Of a DNA stretch of 64,000 nucleotides, positions 32,358 through 41,221 are shown in pieces. This stretch comes from Methylobacterium nodulans ORS 2060. GTDB lineage: Bacteria; Pseudomonadota; Alphaproteobacteria; Rhizobiales; Beijerinckiaceae. The stretch is from assembly GCF_000022085.1 (NCBI RefSeq), contig NC_011894.1:1700501-1764500 (forward strand), in the 5' to 3' direction. A model generated the notes under the pieces. It did no database searches. It was not told the origin of the DNA and worked only from the letters and a program-made list of their open reading frames with translations. Position numbers and translations under genes: made by a program. The first letter of the stretch is position 1; every line of letters begins with the position of its first letter.

Positions 32358-33749
32358 TCAACGCGCCGGATAGGGCGGCAGCGGCGGGCGAAGGCCCTCG
32401 AAGAGCCGCCCGAGCCGCAGCACGCCGAGATCGTCGAAGCGGTGGCCGACGATCTGCAGGCCCACCGGCAGGCCCTCCGGGGTGATTCCCGCCGGCACCG
32501 ACAGGGCCGGCTGCTCCGACATGTTGAAGGCGACCGTGAAGCCGATATGCTCGAAGGGACGCTGCGGGTCGTCGGTCGGGCAGGGCAGCTCGGCCGGGAA
32601 GGCCGGCACCGGCGCGACCGGGGTGATCAGGAAGTCGAAGGGGCGGATCGCCGCGAGCGCCGCGTCGCGCATCGCCGCCATCTGGCTCATGCCAGAAAAA
32701 ACCGCCGCGCCGCTGAAGGACCGGGCGGTCTCGGCCCAGGCCCGGATGAAGGGCAGCACCGCTGCGCGGCGGTCCGGGTCCAGGGCGCCGATGTCGCTCC
32801 AGGCGCGCTGGCGCCAGAAGGTGTCGAGGCCGTCGAGCATCGTGCGGGTGAGGAAGGGGGCGACGGGCTCGACGACGGCACCGGAAGCGGCGAGGCGCTT
32901 GCCCGCCTCTTCCACCACCGCCCGCACCGCCGGGGCGAGCGGCAGGCCGACGCCCGCATCGAGCACGAGGCCGAGGCGCAGTCCCTTCGGGTTGAGGCCG
33001 TCGAGGGCGAGCCAGTCGATCGCCGCGGGCAGGAGCGCCGTGCCGTCGCGCGCATCCGGGCGGCTGAGTTCGCGCATGGCGAGCGCCGCGTCGGCGATAG
33101 TGCGGGTCATCGGGCCGGCGCAGCGGCCGTAATAGGGCGGGTCGATGGGCACCCGGCCGTTGCTGGGCTTGAAGCCGACGATGCCGCACCAGCCCGCCGG
33201 CAGCCGGATCGAGCCGCCGATATCGGTGCCGAGATGGAGCGGCCCGTAGCCGGCGGCCGCCGCCGCGCCCGCGCCGGCCGAGGAGCCGCCTGGAGTCTTC
33301 GTCCTGTCCCAGGGATTGCGCGCGAGCGGGTGGAAGCTCGACAGGCCCGACGAGAGCATACCGTAATCCGGCATGGTGGTGCGCGCGAACAGGATGGCGC
33401 CGGCCTCCCGCAGACGGGCGGCGGCGGGTGCGTCCTCGGCGGCGGGCGCGGCGTCGCGGCGGGCCGCCGTCCCGAGCGGCATGGGCATGCCCCTTGTGGC
33501 GATGTTCTCCTTGATGGTCGCTGGCACCCCGTCGAGGGGAAGCGCCTCGCCGCGGCGCCAGCGCGCCTCGGCGGCGCGGGCTGCGGCACGGGCCTCGTCG
33601 GGGACGAAGGCGTACAGGGCCCGGAGCGATGGCTCCGCCGCCTCCACCCGGGCGATCACCGCTTCCATCACCTCCACGGGCGAGAGGTCCCGCGCGGCGT
33701 AGCGGGCCAGGAGGTCGGTGGCGGAGAGATCGGCCAGGGTCTCGGTCAT
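32358..33749 (-). CDS. amidase (amidase signature family)
   Basis: 463-residue hydrolase of the amidase signature family. The Ser-cisSer-Lys triad is readable: Lys80 (GVPATIKENI), Ser156 (TPGGSSAGAGAAAAAG) and Ser180 (LGTDIGGSIRLPAGWCG). FKPSNGRVP and SVPAGITPEGLPVGLQIVG are also standard. Glutamyl-tRNA amidotransferase GatA is unlikely, since no gatB/gatC is adjacent; a broad-range aliphatic or aryl amidase is more likely. It starts just after inverted repeat B, which separates it from the upstream Smr-like gene on the same strand. Confidence 0.9.
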   Translation of the reverse strand: MTETLADLSATDLLARYAARDLSPVEVMEAVIARVEAAEPSLRALYAFVPDEARAAARAAEARWRRGEALPLDGVPATIKENIATRGMPMPLGTAARRDAAPAAEDAPAAARLREAGAILFARTTMPDYGMLSSGLSSFHPLARNPWDRTKTPGGSSAGAGAAAAAGYGPLHLGTDIGGSIRLPAGWCGIVGFKPSNGRVPIDPPYYGRCAGPMTRTIADAALAMRELSRPDARDGTALLPAAIDWLALDGLNPKGLRLGLVLDAGVGLPLAPAVRAVVEEAGKRLAASGAVVEPVAPFLTRTMLDGLDTFWRQRAWSDIGALDPDRRAAVLPFIRAWAETARSFSGAAVFSGMSQMAAMRDAALAAIRPFDFLITPVAPVPAFPAELPCPTDDPQRPFEHIGFTVAFNMSEQPALSVPAGITPEGLPVGLQIVGHRFDDLGVLRLGRLFEGLRPPLPPYPAR

Positions 33750-33777
33750 CGCGCCTCACACACGGATGGTTGCGGCC

Positions 33778-33970
33778 CTGGCGCGGGCAGCGCGGGATCC
33801 CCTCTCCCGTGCGGGAGAGGGGCAGGGGTGGGGGTCCCGGACGGTGCCGCCATAAGGCACTGACGGCAGCGCTGGCAGCGGGACGGTTCAGGATGCTTGC
33901 TGAACCACCTGGACCCTCACCCCTACCCCTCTCCCGCACGGGAGAGGGGATCCCGCGCTGTCCGCGCCAG
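33778..33970. repeat. long inverted repeat, MITE-like element B
   Basis: Arms of about 59 bases (33778-33836 and 33912-33970) with GCGGGATCCCCTCTCCCGTG. Core and centre match element A (CCGGACSGTKCCGCCA, GGTTCAGGATGCTTGCTGAA), but the outer tips (CTGGCGCGGGCAG) differ. It lies between the amidase and Smr-like genes, 29 bases before the amidase start. Confidence 0.88.
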
Positions 33971-33991
33971 CCCGGCAGACGAGTTTGATCA

Positions 33992-34330
33992 TCATCCCTC
34001 CCGGGCCGGCTTGCCAGCCAGGGCGACGTAGAAGCCGAGACCGTCCTGCGCCGGCAGGGTCTGGAGCCGGTCGATCCAGCCCCGGCGCTTCGCGTCGAGC
34101 AGGAGGCGGCCGATGGGCTGGAACAGCGTCTCGCCGCCGCCCGGGGTTGGCGCATCGAGGCGTACCGCCACGGTCTTGCCCTTGGCGAAGCGGCTGCGCT
34201 CCAGCATGTCGTTGAGCGAGGCCTCGGCCTTCGGGCGGGGCGTGCCGCGCAGGTCGAGGACGGATTCGGCATCCGTGACCCCGAGCGTGCCGCGCAGCTT
34301 GTTGGCATAGAATTCGTCGAAATGGGGCAA
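33992..34330 (-). CDS. small Smr-like protein
   Basis: 112-residue cytoplasmic protein. The segment SVLDLRGTPRPKAEASLNDM near residue 23 followed by GKTVAVRLDAPTPGGG and IGRLLLDAKRRGWIDRL resembles an Smr domain, though the usual LDLHG and HGKG motifs are altered (LDLRG; no HGKG). Nuclease activity is therefore doubtful. It starts 15 bases after the Uma2 gene on the same strand, so the two are probably one operon. The family assignment is tentative. Confidence 0.6.
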   Translation of the reverse strand: MPHFDEFYANKLRGTLGVTDAESVLDLRGTPRPKAEASLNDMLERSRFAKGKTVAVRLDAPTPGGGETLFQPIGRLLLDAKRRGWIDRLQTLPAQDGLGFYVALAGKPAREG

Positions 34331-34345
34331 GGCGCGGACCCGCGG

Positions 34346-34912
34346 TCAGGTGAGGATGCCGGCATACAGGGACGCGACCGGCACGCTGCCGGCGAGGTCC
34401 GGCAGGTCGATCGTGTCGTCGAGGCCGAGGGCGCGGAGCGTCCAGTCCGGCCCATTGCCGAGCAGCCAGAGTTCCACGCGCGGCTCGTCCTGGTAGACGA
34501 TCAGGAAGCTGCGCAGCGTCTGGAGCGATTGATAGAAGGCGGCCTTGCGCCCGCGGTCGTTGTGCATGGTGGAGGGTGACAGCACCTCCGCCACCAGGAT
34601 CGGGTCGCGGGCATAGCCGTCGGCGAGGAGCGGCCCGCCGCGCACGACGAGGTCCGGGATCGGCGCGAAATCGTCCACGAACTCGTTGCGCAGCCCGAGG
34701 CCCGGCAGGGCGCGGCAGCCGAGCCGATCGGCGAGAGGGCCGAGCTGCCGGCCGAGATTCATGACGATCTGCTGGTGGCGCTCGCTCGGCGGCGCCATCA
34801 GGACGGGCTCGCCGTCGAGAAGCTCCCAGCGCTCCTCGTCGGGGCGCCCCCGGATCATGGCGAGGAAATCAGCGAACCGCATGCGCGGTTCGCGGCGCAG
34901 CGCAAGGGACAT
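34346..34912 (-). CDS. Uma2 family (DUF820) putative endonuclease
   Basis: 188-residue protein with a PD-(D/E)xK-like fold. The Uma2 pattern is plain: WELLDGEPVLMAPPSERHQQ, then FAPIPDLVVRGGPLLADGYA, ILVAEVLSPSTMHNDRGRKA and a conserved AFYQSL. The Asp of PDLVV, Glu of VAEVLSPS and the downstream Lys would be the catalytic set. Biological role unknown; the family is often multicopy in bacteria. It probably shares a transcript with the Smr-like gene downstream. Confidence 0.9.
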   Translation of the reverse strand: MSLALRREPRMRFADFLAMIRGRPDEERWELLDGEPVLMAPPSERHQQIVMNLGRQLGPLADRLGCRALPGLGLRNEFVDDFAPIPDLVVRGGPLLADGYARDPILVAEVLSPSTMHNDRGRKAAFYQSLQTLRSFLIVYQDEPRVELWLLGNGPDWTLRALGLDDTIDLPDLAGSVPVASLYAGILT

Positions 34913-35032
34913 CGAAGCTCCTGTCCGTGTCCCGATGGTAGCACCGGGCGGGCAAGCGCGACAGCCTGCGGCGGCCCTGCGGCGCTGCGCGAAGTTTGGG
35001 CGCGGCGCTCAGGCGAGCGCCGCGCCGGCCAG

Positions 35033-36463
35033 TCAGCTGTGCACCAGGACGTTGCGGAACTGCCAGGGATCGCTCTCGTCGATGTCCTCCGGGAACAGCC
35101 CGGGACGGTTGGCGAGGGGCGTCCAGTCCGTGTAGACCCCCACCACGGGGCCGAGATACGGCAGCTGGACCTCCAGGCAGCGGCGGAAATCGATCTCGTC
35201 GGCCTCGACGATGCCGGCCTCCGGGTTCTCCAGCGCCCAGACCATGCCGGCGAGCACGGCCGAGGTCACCTGCAGGCCGGTGGCGTTCTGGTAGGGGGCG
35301 ATGCGGCGCGTCTCCTCGATGGAGAGCTGCGAGCCGTACCAGTAGGCGTTCTTGCCGTGGCCGTAGAGGAGCACGCCGAGTTCGTCGATGCCGTCGACGA
35401 TCTCGTTCTCGTCGAGGATGTGCTGCTTCTCCTGCACGCGGGCCGCCTGGCCGAACATCTCGTGCAGGGAGAGCACCGCCTCGTTGCAGGGATGGTAGGC
35501 ATAGTGGCAGGTCGGGCGGTAGACCGGCTTACCGCCCTCGCGGACGGTGAAATAGTCCGCGATCGAGATCGACTCGTTGTGGGTGACGAGGAAGCCGAAC
35601 TGCGCCTGGGCGGTCGGCGTCCAGGAGCGCACCCGGGTGTCGGCGCCCGGCTGGAGCAGGTAGATCGCCAGGGCGTCCGCGCCGAGCGTGCGGCCGTTCT
35701 CCGGCATCCAGGTCTCGTGCGTGCCCCAGCCGAGCTCGGCCGGCTGGTTGCCCTCCGACACGAAGCCCTCGACCGACCAGGTGTTGACGAACACGCCCAT
35801 CGGCTTCTCGGACTTGGCGCGCTGGGTGTCGCGCTCGGCGATGTGGATGCCCTTGACGCCGGCCTGCCGCATCAGCGCGGCCCAGTCCTCGCGGCTCTTG
35901 GGCTCGGCGACCCGCAGGCCGAGGTCGCCCGCCACGTTGAGCAGGGCCTGCTTGACGAACCACGACACCATGCCGGGATTGGCGCCGCAGCAGGACACGG
36001 CGGTGGTGCCGCCGGGCTTGCGGCGGCGCGCCTCCAGGATCTGCTCGCGCAGGGCGTAGTTGGTGCGGTCGCCCGGCCCGGCGCTCTTGTCGAAGTAGAA
36101 GCCCGGCCAGGGCTCCGCGACGGTGTCGATGTAGAGCGCGCCGATCTCGCGGCAGAGCTCCATGATGTCCCGCGAGGAGGTGTCGACCGACAGGTTGACG
36201 CAGAAGCCCTGGCCGCCGCCCTCGGTGAGGAGGGGGGTGAGCACCTCGCGGTAATTGTCGCGGGTGAGCGCCACCTGCTCGAAGCGCAGGCCGTGCTTCT
36301 CGGCCAGCGCCCGGTGCTCGTCGGAGGGCTCGACGACCGTGAACCGCTTCTTGTCGTAGGTGAAGTGGCGCTCGATCAGGGGAAGGGTGCCCCGGCCGAT
36401 CGACCCGAAGCCGATCATCACGATGGGGCCGCTGATGTGGCCGTGGACGGGCCAGTCGGTCAT
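35033..36463 (-). CDS. hss: homospermidine synthase
   Basis: 476-residue NAD-dependent enzyme that makes sym-homospermidine from putrescine, the main triamine of many alphaproteobacteria. The N-terminal Rossmann motif is IVMIGFGSIGRGTLPLIERH near residue 14. FCVNLSVDTSSRDIMELC, YIDTVAEPWPGFY, CCGANPGMVSWFVKQAL and WGTHETWMPENG are family-typical. A strong AAAGGAGG ribosome site lies eight bases before the ATG at 36463, which settles the start. The ornithine decarboxylase gene that would supply putrescine is 1.3 kb upstream on the same strand. Confidence 0.95.
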   Translation of the reverse strand: MTDWPVHGHISGPIVMIGFGSIGRGTLPLIERHFTYDKKRFTVVEPSDEHRALAEKHGLRFEQVALTRDNYREVLTPLLTEGGGQGFCVNLSVDTSSRDIMELCREIGALYIDTVAEPWPGFYFDKSAGPGDRTNYALREQILEARRRKPGGTTAVSCCGANPGMVSWFVKQALLNVAGDLGLRVAEPKSREDWAALMRQAGVKGIHIAERDTQRAKSEKPMGVFVNTWSVEGFVSEGNQPAELGWGTHETWMPENGRTLGADALAIYLLQPGADTRVRSWTPTAQAQFGFLVTHNESISIADYFTVREGGKPVYRPTCHYAYHPCNEAVLSLHEMFGQAARVQEKQHILDENEIVDGIDELGVLLYGHGKNAYWYGSQLSIEETRRIAPYQNATGLQVTSAVLAGMVWALENPEAGIVEADEIDFRRCLEVQLPYLGPVVGVYTDWTPLANRPGLFPEDIDESDPWQFRNVLVHS

Positions 36464-36736
36464 GAGAGATGCCTCCTTTTGCGGGGAATTAGGCGTGTGG
36501 GGAAAGGCGGTCGTTAGCCGATGAGGGTGACGGGTTGGCGACGGGGCTGATTGGCGGCTCCGCCCCGCAGGGTCAACCGGCGGGCATGGGTGAACGGAAC
36601 CTTGCCGCTGGCATGCCGCGTCCGCATGGCTCCGCTGCGGCGGCCGCGCTTTGTTTGCGCTGCGTCGCATCCCATATTGCGATGCAACAACACCGACGGA
36701 AACGCCCGCGCGCGTAAGCTCTCACAGGAGTTCCCC

Positions 36737-36949
36737 ATGCTCGCGGTACTCAGCCATACCCTGTTCTCGACCACCCCCGCCGCCACCGAATCCGAGCCCG
36801 GCTTCCTCTCGCTCGTGAGCCGCATCGTGCAGGCCGTGCATGCCGAGCGGATGCGCCGCCGCGACGAGCAGATCGGAGCCTTCATCGAGGCCCACGGCGC
36901 CCGCATCACCGACGACCTGGAGCGCCAGATCGGCTCCTTCTTCTGCTGA
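36737..36949 (+). CDS. small conserved-looking protein
   Basis: 70-residue protein, unrecognised. The N-terminus is Thr/Ser-rich; residues 24-62 are a charged amphipathic helix region (VSRIVQAVHAERMRRRDEQI, then GAFIEAHGARITDDLERQIG), and it ends SFFC. AGGAG sits six bases before the ATG and a strong terminator follows 22 bases after the stop, so it is very likely expressed as a single gene. The Arg-rich helix recalls DUF1127-type small regulators, but the match is weak. Confidence 0.65.
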   Translation: MLAVLSHTLFSTTPAATESEPGFLSLVSRIVQAVHAERMRRRDEQIGAFIEAHGARITDDLERQIGSFFC

Positions 36950-36970
36950 GCGGCAGCCCAGCCGGGTGAC

Positions 36971-37010
36971 AAAGGCCCGCCCTCCCGCACGGGGAGGGCG
37001 GGCCTTCGCT
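36971..37010 (+). terminator. strong rho-independent terminator, probably bidirectional
   Basis: Fifteen-base stem AAGGCCCGCCCTCCC (36972-36986) with GGGAGGGCGGGCCTT (36992-37006), loop GCACG. It separates the small plus-strand gene from the convergent GNAT gene and could serve both. Confidence 0.88.
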
Positions 37011-37024
37011 TTGAGGAGCCGGCG

Positions 37025-37588
37025 TCAGGCCGCCAGGGCGAGCGGACGCGCCGCCTCTGTGGCGACGAGCGCCGCGAGGTCGGGCATCGGCGCCCGCCGG
37101 CCGGTCGCCTGGACGAGGCCGGCGGCGCCCGCGAGGGCATCCGGCACGAGTTCGAGCCCGAGGAAGCGCTCCCGGGCATAGGGGCCCGGCAGCCACAGAT
37201 CGCCGGTCGTCTCCGCAGCGAAGCCGAAGCGGGCATAATAGGGCGCGTCACCCACCAGGATGACGGCGCGGTGGCCGAGGGCGGCCGCGCGCGCAAGCGC
37301 CTCGCGCATCAGCCTGCCCCCGACGCCATGTCCCTGCAGGTCCGGCTCGACCGCGATCGGCCCGAGCATCAGGGCCGGGCGGTTCGGGCCGGCGGCGACG
37401 TTCCACAGGCGCACGCTGCCGACGAGCCGCCCGTTCCTCTCGGCGGAGAGCGCCAGCCCCTCGGCCGGCAGGCGGCCTTCGCGCAGGCGTTCGCAGGTCT
37501 TGGCGAAGCGCGCCTCGCCGAAGCAGGTGTCGAGCAGCCGCTCGCGGGCAGCGATGTCGGCGAGGCGCTCGTCGCGGATCTGGATCAT
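37025..37588 (-). CDS. GNAT-family N-acetyltransferase
   Basis: 187-residue acetyltransferase of the YhbS-like group. Acetyl-CoA-binding motif A is IAVEPDLQGHGVGGRLMREA near residue 93, preceded by PALMLGP and followed by HRAVILVGDAPYYARFGF. The C-terminus extends past the domain. It follows the ornithine decarboxylase gene on the same strand and lies upstream of hss, so a role in polyamine or cell-wall amine acetylation is possible but unproven. GGGAGGG precedes the ATG at 37588. Confidence 0.88.
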   Translation of the reverse strand: MIQIRDERLADIAARERLLDTCFGEARFAKTCERLREGRLPAEGLALSAERNGRLVGSVRLWNVAAGPNRPALMLGPIAVEPDLQGHGVGGRLMREALARAAALGHRAVILVGDAPYYARFGFAAETTGDLWLPGPYARERFLGLELVPDALAGAAGLVQATGRRAPMPDLAALVATEAARPLALAA

Positions 37589-37771
37589 GGCCGTACCCTC
37601 CCGGACGTTAAGGGAAGAAACAGCCCTCGCACCCGGGGCGCGCGCGAGGCGCCGACGGGCCGTCCGGGACCGATGGATGAGGTTTCAGGGCAGGACGCAC
37701 GGCCCGCCGCCCCGGAGAGGCGCGGGAGCCGATGCGAGGAGGGCGGCGCCGGGGCGCCGCCGACGCGATCG

Positions 37772-38938
37772 TCAGATCACGTAGGATTGCAGGGGCGGGA
37801 AGCCGTTGAACGCCACCGCCGCGTAGGTGGTGGTGTAGGCGCCGGCCCCCTCGATCAGCACCTTGTCGCCGATGGAGAGCGACACGGGCAGCGGATACGG
37901 GGTCTTCTCGTAGAGCACGTCCGCCGAGTCGCAGGTCGGTCCGGCGAGCACGCAGGGGACCTTGCGGTCCTCGTCGTGGTCGGTGCGGATGGCGTACCGG
38001 ATCGACTCGTCCATCGTCTCGGCGAGGCCGCCGAACTTGCCGATGTCGAGATAGACCCAGCGCACCTCGTCGGCGGCATCGGACTTCTTCGAGACGAGAA
38101 CGACCTCGGCCTCGATGATGCCCGCATTGCCGACCATGCCGCGGCCCGGCTCGATGATCGTCTCCGGCATGTGGTTGCCGAAATGCTTGGTCAGCGCCCG
38201 GAAGATCGCGTTCCCGTACGATTCCACGCCCGGCACCTCCTTGAGGTACTTGGTCGGGAAGCCGCCGCCGAGATTGACCATCGACAGCGCGATGCCGCGC
38301 TCGGCGCATTCGCGGAAGATCATGGCCGAGGCGGCGAGCGCCCCGTCCCAGGCCTCGGTGTTGCCCTGCTGCGAGCCGACGTGGAAGGACACGCCGTAGG
38401 CACGCAGACCCTGCCGGTGGGCGTGCTCCAGCACGTCCACGGCCATTTCGGGCACGCAGCCGAACTTGCGCGAGAGCGGCCACTCGGCGCCGGCGCCGTC
38501 GCAGAGGATGCGGCAGAAGACCTGCACGTCCTCCGGCGCGACGCCGGCCGTCTCGGCCGCGCGGGCGATCTTCTCGACCTCCGCCTGGCAGTCCACCGCG
38601 AAGAGGCGCACGCCGAGCTCGAGGGCGCGGACGATGCAGCGCTCCTTCTTGATGGTGTTGCCGAAGGAGATGCGGTCGGCGGTGGCGCCCGCGGCGAGCG
38701 CGAGCTGGATCTCGACCACCGAGGCGGTGTCGAAGCAGGAGCCGAGCGAGGCGAGTAGGCCCAGCACCTCCGGCGCCGGGTTCGCCTTCACGGCGTAGAA
38801 CACGCGGGTATCGGGCAGGGCACGCGCGAAGGCCGCGTAGTTGTCGCGCACGACCTCGAGGTCGAGGACCATGACCGGACCCTCGTCACGGCCCAGGTCA
38901 CGGCGAGCGCGCAGGAAATCGCGGATGCGATCGGTCAT
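37772..38938 (-). CDS. ornithine decarboxylase (alanine-racemase-fold, PLP)
   Basis: 388-residue group IV decarboxylase making putrescine, feeding homospermidine synthase. The PLP lysine is Lys51 in VFYAVKANP. DTASVVEIQLAL, SFGNTIKKE, HVGSQQGNTEAW, MVNLGGGFPTKYL and IEPGRGMVGNAGI follow in order, and the substrate-side Cys-Asp is in LAGPTCDSADVLYEK. Lysine may also be used, as for related bacterial enzymes. I chose ATG 38938; another in-frame ATG lies six bases upstream. The frame stays open 570 bases further upstream, but that stretch looks like an untranslated leader. Confidence 0.93.
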   Translation of the reverse strand: MTDRIRDFLRARRDLGRDEGPVMVLDLEVVRDNYAAFARALPDTRVFYAVKANPAPEVLGLLASLGSCFDTASVVEIQLALAAGATADRISFGNTIKKERCIVRALELGVRLFAVDCQAEVEKIARAAETAGVAPEDVQVFCRILCDGAGAEWPLSRKFGCVPEMAVDVLEHAHRQGLRAYGVSFHVGSQQGNTEAWDGALAASAMIFRECAERGIALSMVNLGGGFPTKYLKEVPGVESYGNAIFRALTKHFGNHMPETIIEPGRGMVGNAGIIEAEVVLVSKKSDAADEVRWVYLDIGKFGGLAETMDESIRYAIRTDHDEDRKVPCVLAGPTCDSADVLYEKTPYPLPVSLSIGDKVLIEGAGAYTTTYAAVAFNGFPPLQSYVI

Positions 38939-38959
38939 GATCATCCCCACCAAAGGTCC

Positions 38960-39345
38960 GAGGGGGTCCCGCGCGGGAACCCGATATCGAAGTTCAGACG
39001 GCGCGGGGCCGTCCGGCGTCAGGGGGCGATGCGACGCGCTGCGGGCGAGCTGTGGAGACACGCCATGCGGCACGGGCGCAGAGCACCCGGAAGCTGCCTT
39101 GGATTGGAACGGGATGACCCGAACCGCACATGGGGCAAGGAGAAACAAGCCTCTTCGGTGTCGACCTTTGGAGGGCCGACGAGACCAAAAAAGCCCGTTC
39201 GTCGTTGCTTTAAGCTGCGTCCCCCGTGGAGAGCGGGGTTCGCCGGTTTCGCCTCCGGCTGCCGGTTGTTGTCGGGGTCCGGTCCGTGAAGACCTGGAGG
39301 ACGGCCGGAGGGTTCCACCCCTGTCGACCACCGCTCCTTTAAGAT
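38960..39345 (-). ncRNA. probable speF-type leader RNA of the ornithine decarboxylase gene
   Basis: The ornithine decarboxylase gene has an unusually long leader without a credible gene. Alphaproteobacterial ornithine decarboxylase genes are known to carry the conserved speF RNA motif there. Blocks of unusual composition on the minus strand (GCAACGACGAACGGGC, GGGCTTTTTTGGTCTCGTCG, CTTGTTTCTCCTTGCCCC) break the otherwise GC-rich pattern. The call rests on position and composition, and the bounds are approximate. Confidence 0.5.
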
Positions 39346-39598
39346 CCCTGGCGGCTGTCCGGCCTCTTGTCCGGATGCCCACCAACCGGCACGCGGCCAC
39401 AGGCACGTGCGAAATTGGGCAAGGCGGTAAATACGGTCGCGTCGCCCGGATCGCAACCCCGGAATCGCGGATTTTCGCAGAATTCGGGCCGGGTGGCGGA
39501 TTGGCCACGCGGGCTGCCCGCAGGTCCGCTCAAGCCCTCTTCTCAAGCTGCCGGGAAGCGTTCATTCACCGGGTCCCCTGGATGAGGACCTTCTGCCC

Positions 39599-41221
39599 AT
39601 GCCGATCGACCCATCGCGCCGCATGCTGCTGGCGGGCCTGCTCGCGGGCACGGCGCTGCCCGTGAGCGGGCCCGCGGCGCCCGCACGAGCCCAGGTCGGG
39701 CCGACCCAGCCGGGCCCGAGCGCGCTTCCGGCCCCGCCGCCCGCCGGTCCGACGCCGTTCCGGTTCGACGATGTGGTCCGCCGCGCCCGCGACCTCGCCG
39801 GCGCCCCGTTCGAGGCCGGAGCCCCGACGCTGCCGCAGGCCCTGGCCGGGCTCGACTATGACGGCTGGCGCGACATCCGCTTCCGGCCCGACAAGGCCCT
39901 GCTCGGCGACCTGGGCGGGCCGTTCCGCCTGCAGCTCTTCCATCTGGGCTTCCTGTTCAAGCGGCCCGTGACCGTGAACGTGGTGCGCGACGGCGTGCCG
40001 ACGCCGGTCCCCTATCAGACCAGCCTGTTCGATTTCGGCCGCACCAAGCTTGGCGGGCCGCTGCCGCTCAATCTCGGCTTCGCGGGCTTCCGCCTCCACT
40101 ATCCCCTCAACAAGCCGAGCGTGTTCGACGAGCTGATCGCCTTCCTGGGCACCAGCTACTTCCGCTTCCTCGGCCGCGACCAGCTCTACGGGCTCTCGGC
40201 ACGAGGCCTCGCGGTCAATGTCGAGGCCGCGGGCGGACCGGAGGAATTCCCGTTCTTCCGCGAGTTCTGGATCGAAATGCCGCCCAAGCATGCCGACCGG
40301 GCGGTGATCTACGGGCTCCTCGACAGCGCCGCCTGCACGGGCGCCTTCCAGTTCCTGGTCTATCCCGGGGACGAGACGGTGGTGGATGTCCGCGTCTCGT
40401 TGCATCCGAGGCGGGAGGTGGCGGGGATCGGGCTCGCGCCGCTGACCTCGATGTTCTTCATCGGCGAGAACGACCGGCATCACTCCGACGATTACCGCCC
40501 CGAGCTGCACGATTCGGACGGCCTGCTGATGCAGTCGGGAGGCGGGGAGTGGATCTGGCGCCCCTTGCGCAACCCGAAGGAACGCTGGATCTCGTCGTTC
40601 CAGGACCACGACCCGAAGGGCTTCGGGCTGATGCAGCGTGACCGGGTGTTCGAGAACTACCAGGACCTCGAAGCCTTCTATCACCGCCGCCCGAGCTACT
40701 GGGTGGAGCCGCAGGGCGCCTGGGGCGAGGGCGCCGTGCGCCTCGTCGAATTGCCCACCGGCAACGAGACGCATGACAACATCGTCGCCTATTGGCAGCC
40801 GCGCTCGCCCTACGCGGCCGGCCAGCCAGTCGAACTCTCCTACAAGTTGCGGGCGATCGGCGAGCGCGAGAACCTGCATCCGGGGGCGCGGGTGGTGAAC
40901 ACCTACGTGGCCCGGCCGGTCGCGAGCGGCGGATCGGCGGAGGCGTCGGACCCGCTGAACCGGCGCTTCCTCATCGATTTCTCCGGCGGCGACCTCGCCT
41001 ATTGGCTGGCGGACCCGAAGGCGGTCGAGATCGTGCCCTCGACCACGCAGGGGCGCATCGTCGCGACCTCGCTCGTGCCGAACCTGCACGTGAAGGGGTT
41101 CCGAGCCGCCCTCGACGTGGTGCTCGACCAGCCGGGCCAGTCGACGGACCTGCGGGCCTTCCTGCGCGCCGGCGGGCGCACCCTCTCGGAGACCTGGACC
41201 TTTCCGTGGACGGCCGCGTGA
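39599..41221 (+). CDS. periplasmic glucan biosynthesis protein, OpgG/OpgD type
   Basis: 540-residue periplasmic protein of the MdoG/OpgG family, needed for osmoregulated periplasmic glucans. The N-terminus is Tat-like (SRRMLLAGLLAGTALP), as in OpgD. Family stretches include FRFDDVVRRARDLAGAPF, YDGWRDIRFRPDKALL, FREFWIEMPPKHADRAVIYG, SMFFIGEN, HDSDGLLMQSGGGEWIWRPL and YWVEPQGAWGEG. No opgH glucosyltransferase gene is adjacent, so this may be the opgD paralogue or work with a distant opgH. Its stop codon overlaps the GNAT start downstream. Confidence 0.92.
   Translation: MPIDPSRRMLLAGLLAGTALPVSGPAAPARAQVGPTQPGPSALPAPPPAGPTPFRFDDVVRRARDLAGAPFEAGAPTLPQALAGLDYDGWRDIRFRPDKALLGDLGGPFRLQLFHLGFLFKRPVTVNVVRDGVPTPVPYQTSLFDFGRTKLGGPLPLNLGFAGFRLHYPLNKPSVFDELIAFLGTSYFRFLGRDQLYGLSARGLAVNVEAAGGPEEFPFFREFWIEMPPKHADRAVIYGLLDSAACTGAFQFLVYPGDETVVDVRVSLHPRREVAGIGLAPLTSMFFIGENDRHHSDDYRPELHDSDGLLMQSGGGEWIWRPLRNPKERWISSFQDHDPKGFGLMQRDRVFENYQDLEAFYHRRPSYWVEPQGAWGEGAVRLVELPTGNETHDNIVAYWQPRSPYAAGQPVELSYKLRAIGERENLHPGARVVNTYVARPVASGGSAEASDPLNRRFLIDFSGGDLAYWLADPKAVEIVPSTTQGRIVATSLVPNLHVKGFRAALDVVLDQPGQSTDLRAFLRAGGRTLSETWTFPWTAA

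Noticed and set aside
30140..32485. 781-codon plus-strand frame opposite the CapD-like gene
   Set aside because: Shadow frame that begins inside the long inverted repeat; no recognisable domain.
38939..39508. In-frame 190-codon extension of ornithine decarboxylase
   Set aside because: The frame is open, but the residues are low-complexity, family members start near MTDRIRDFL, and an RNA leader is more likely here.
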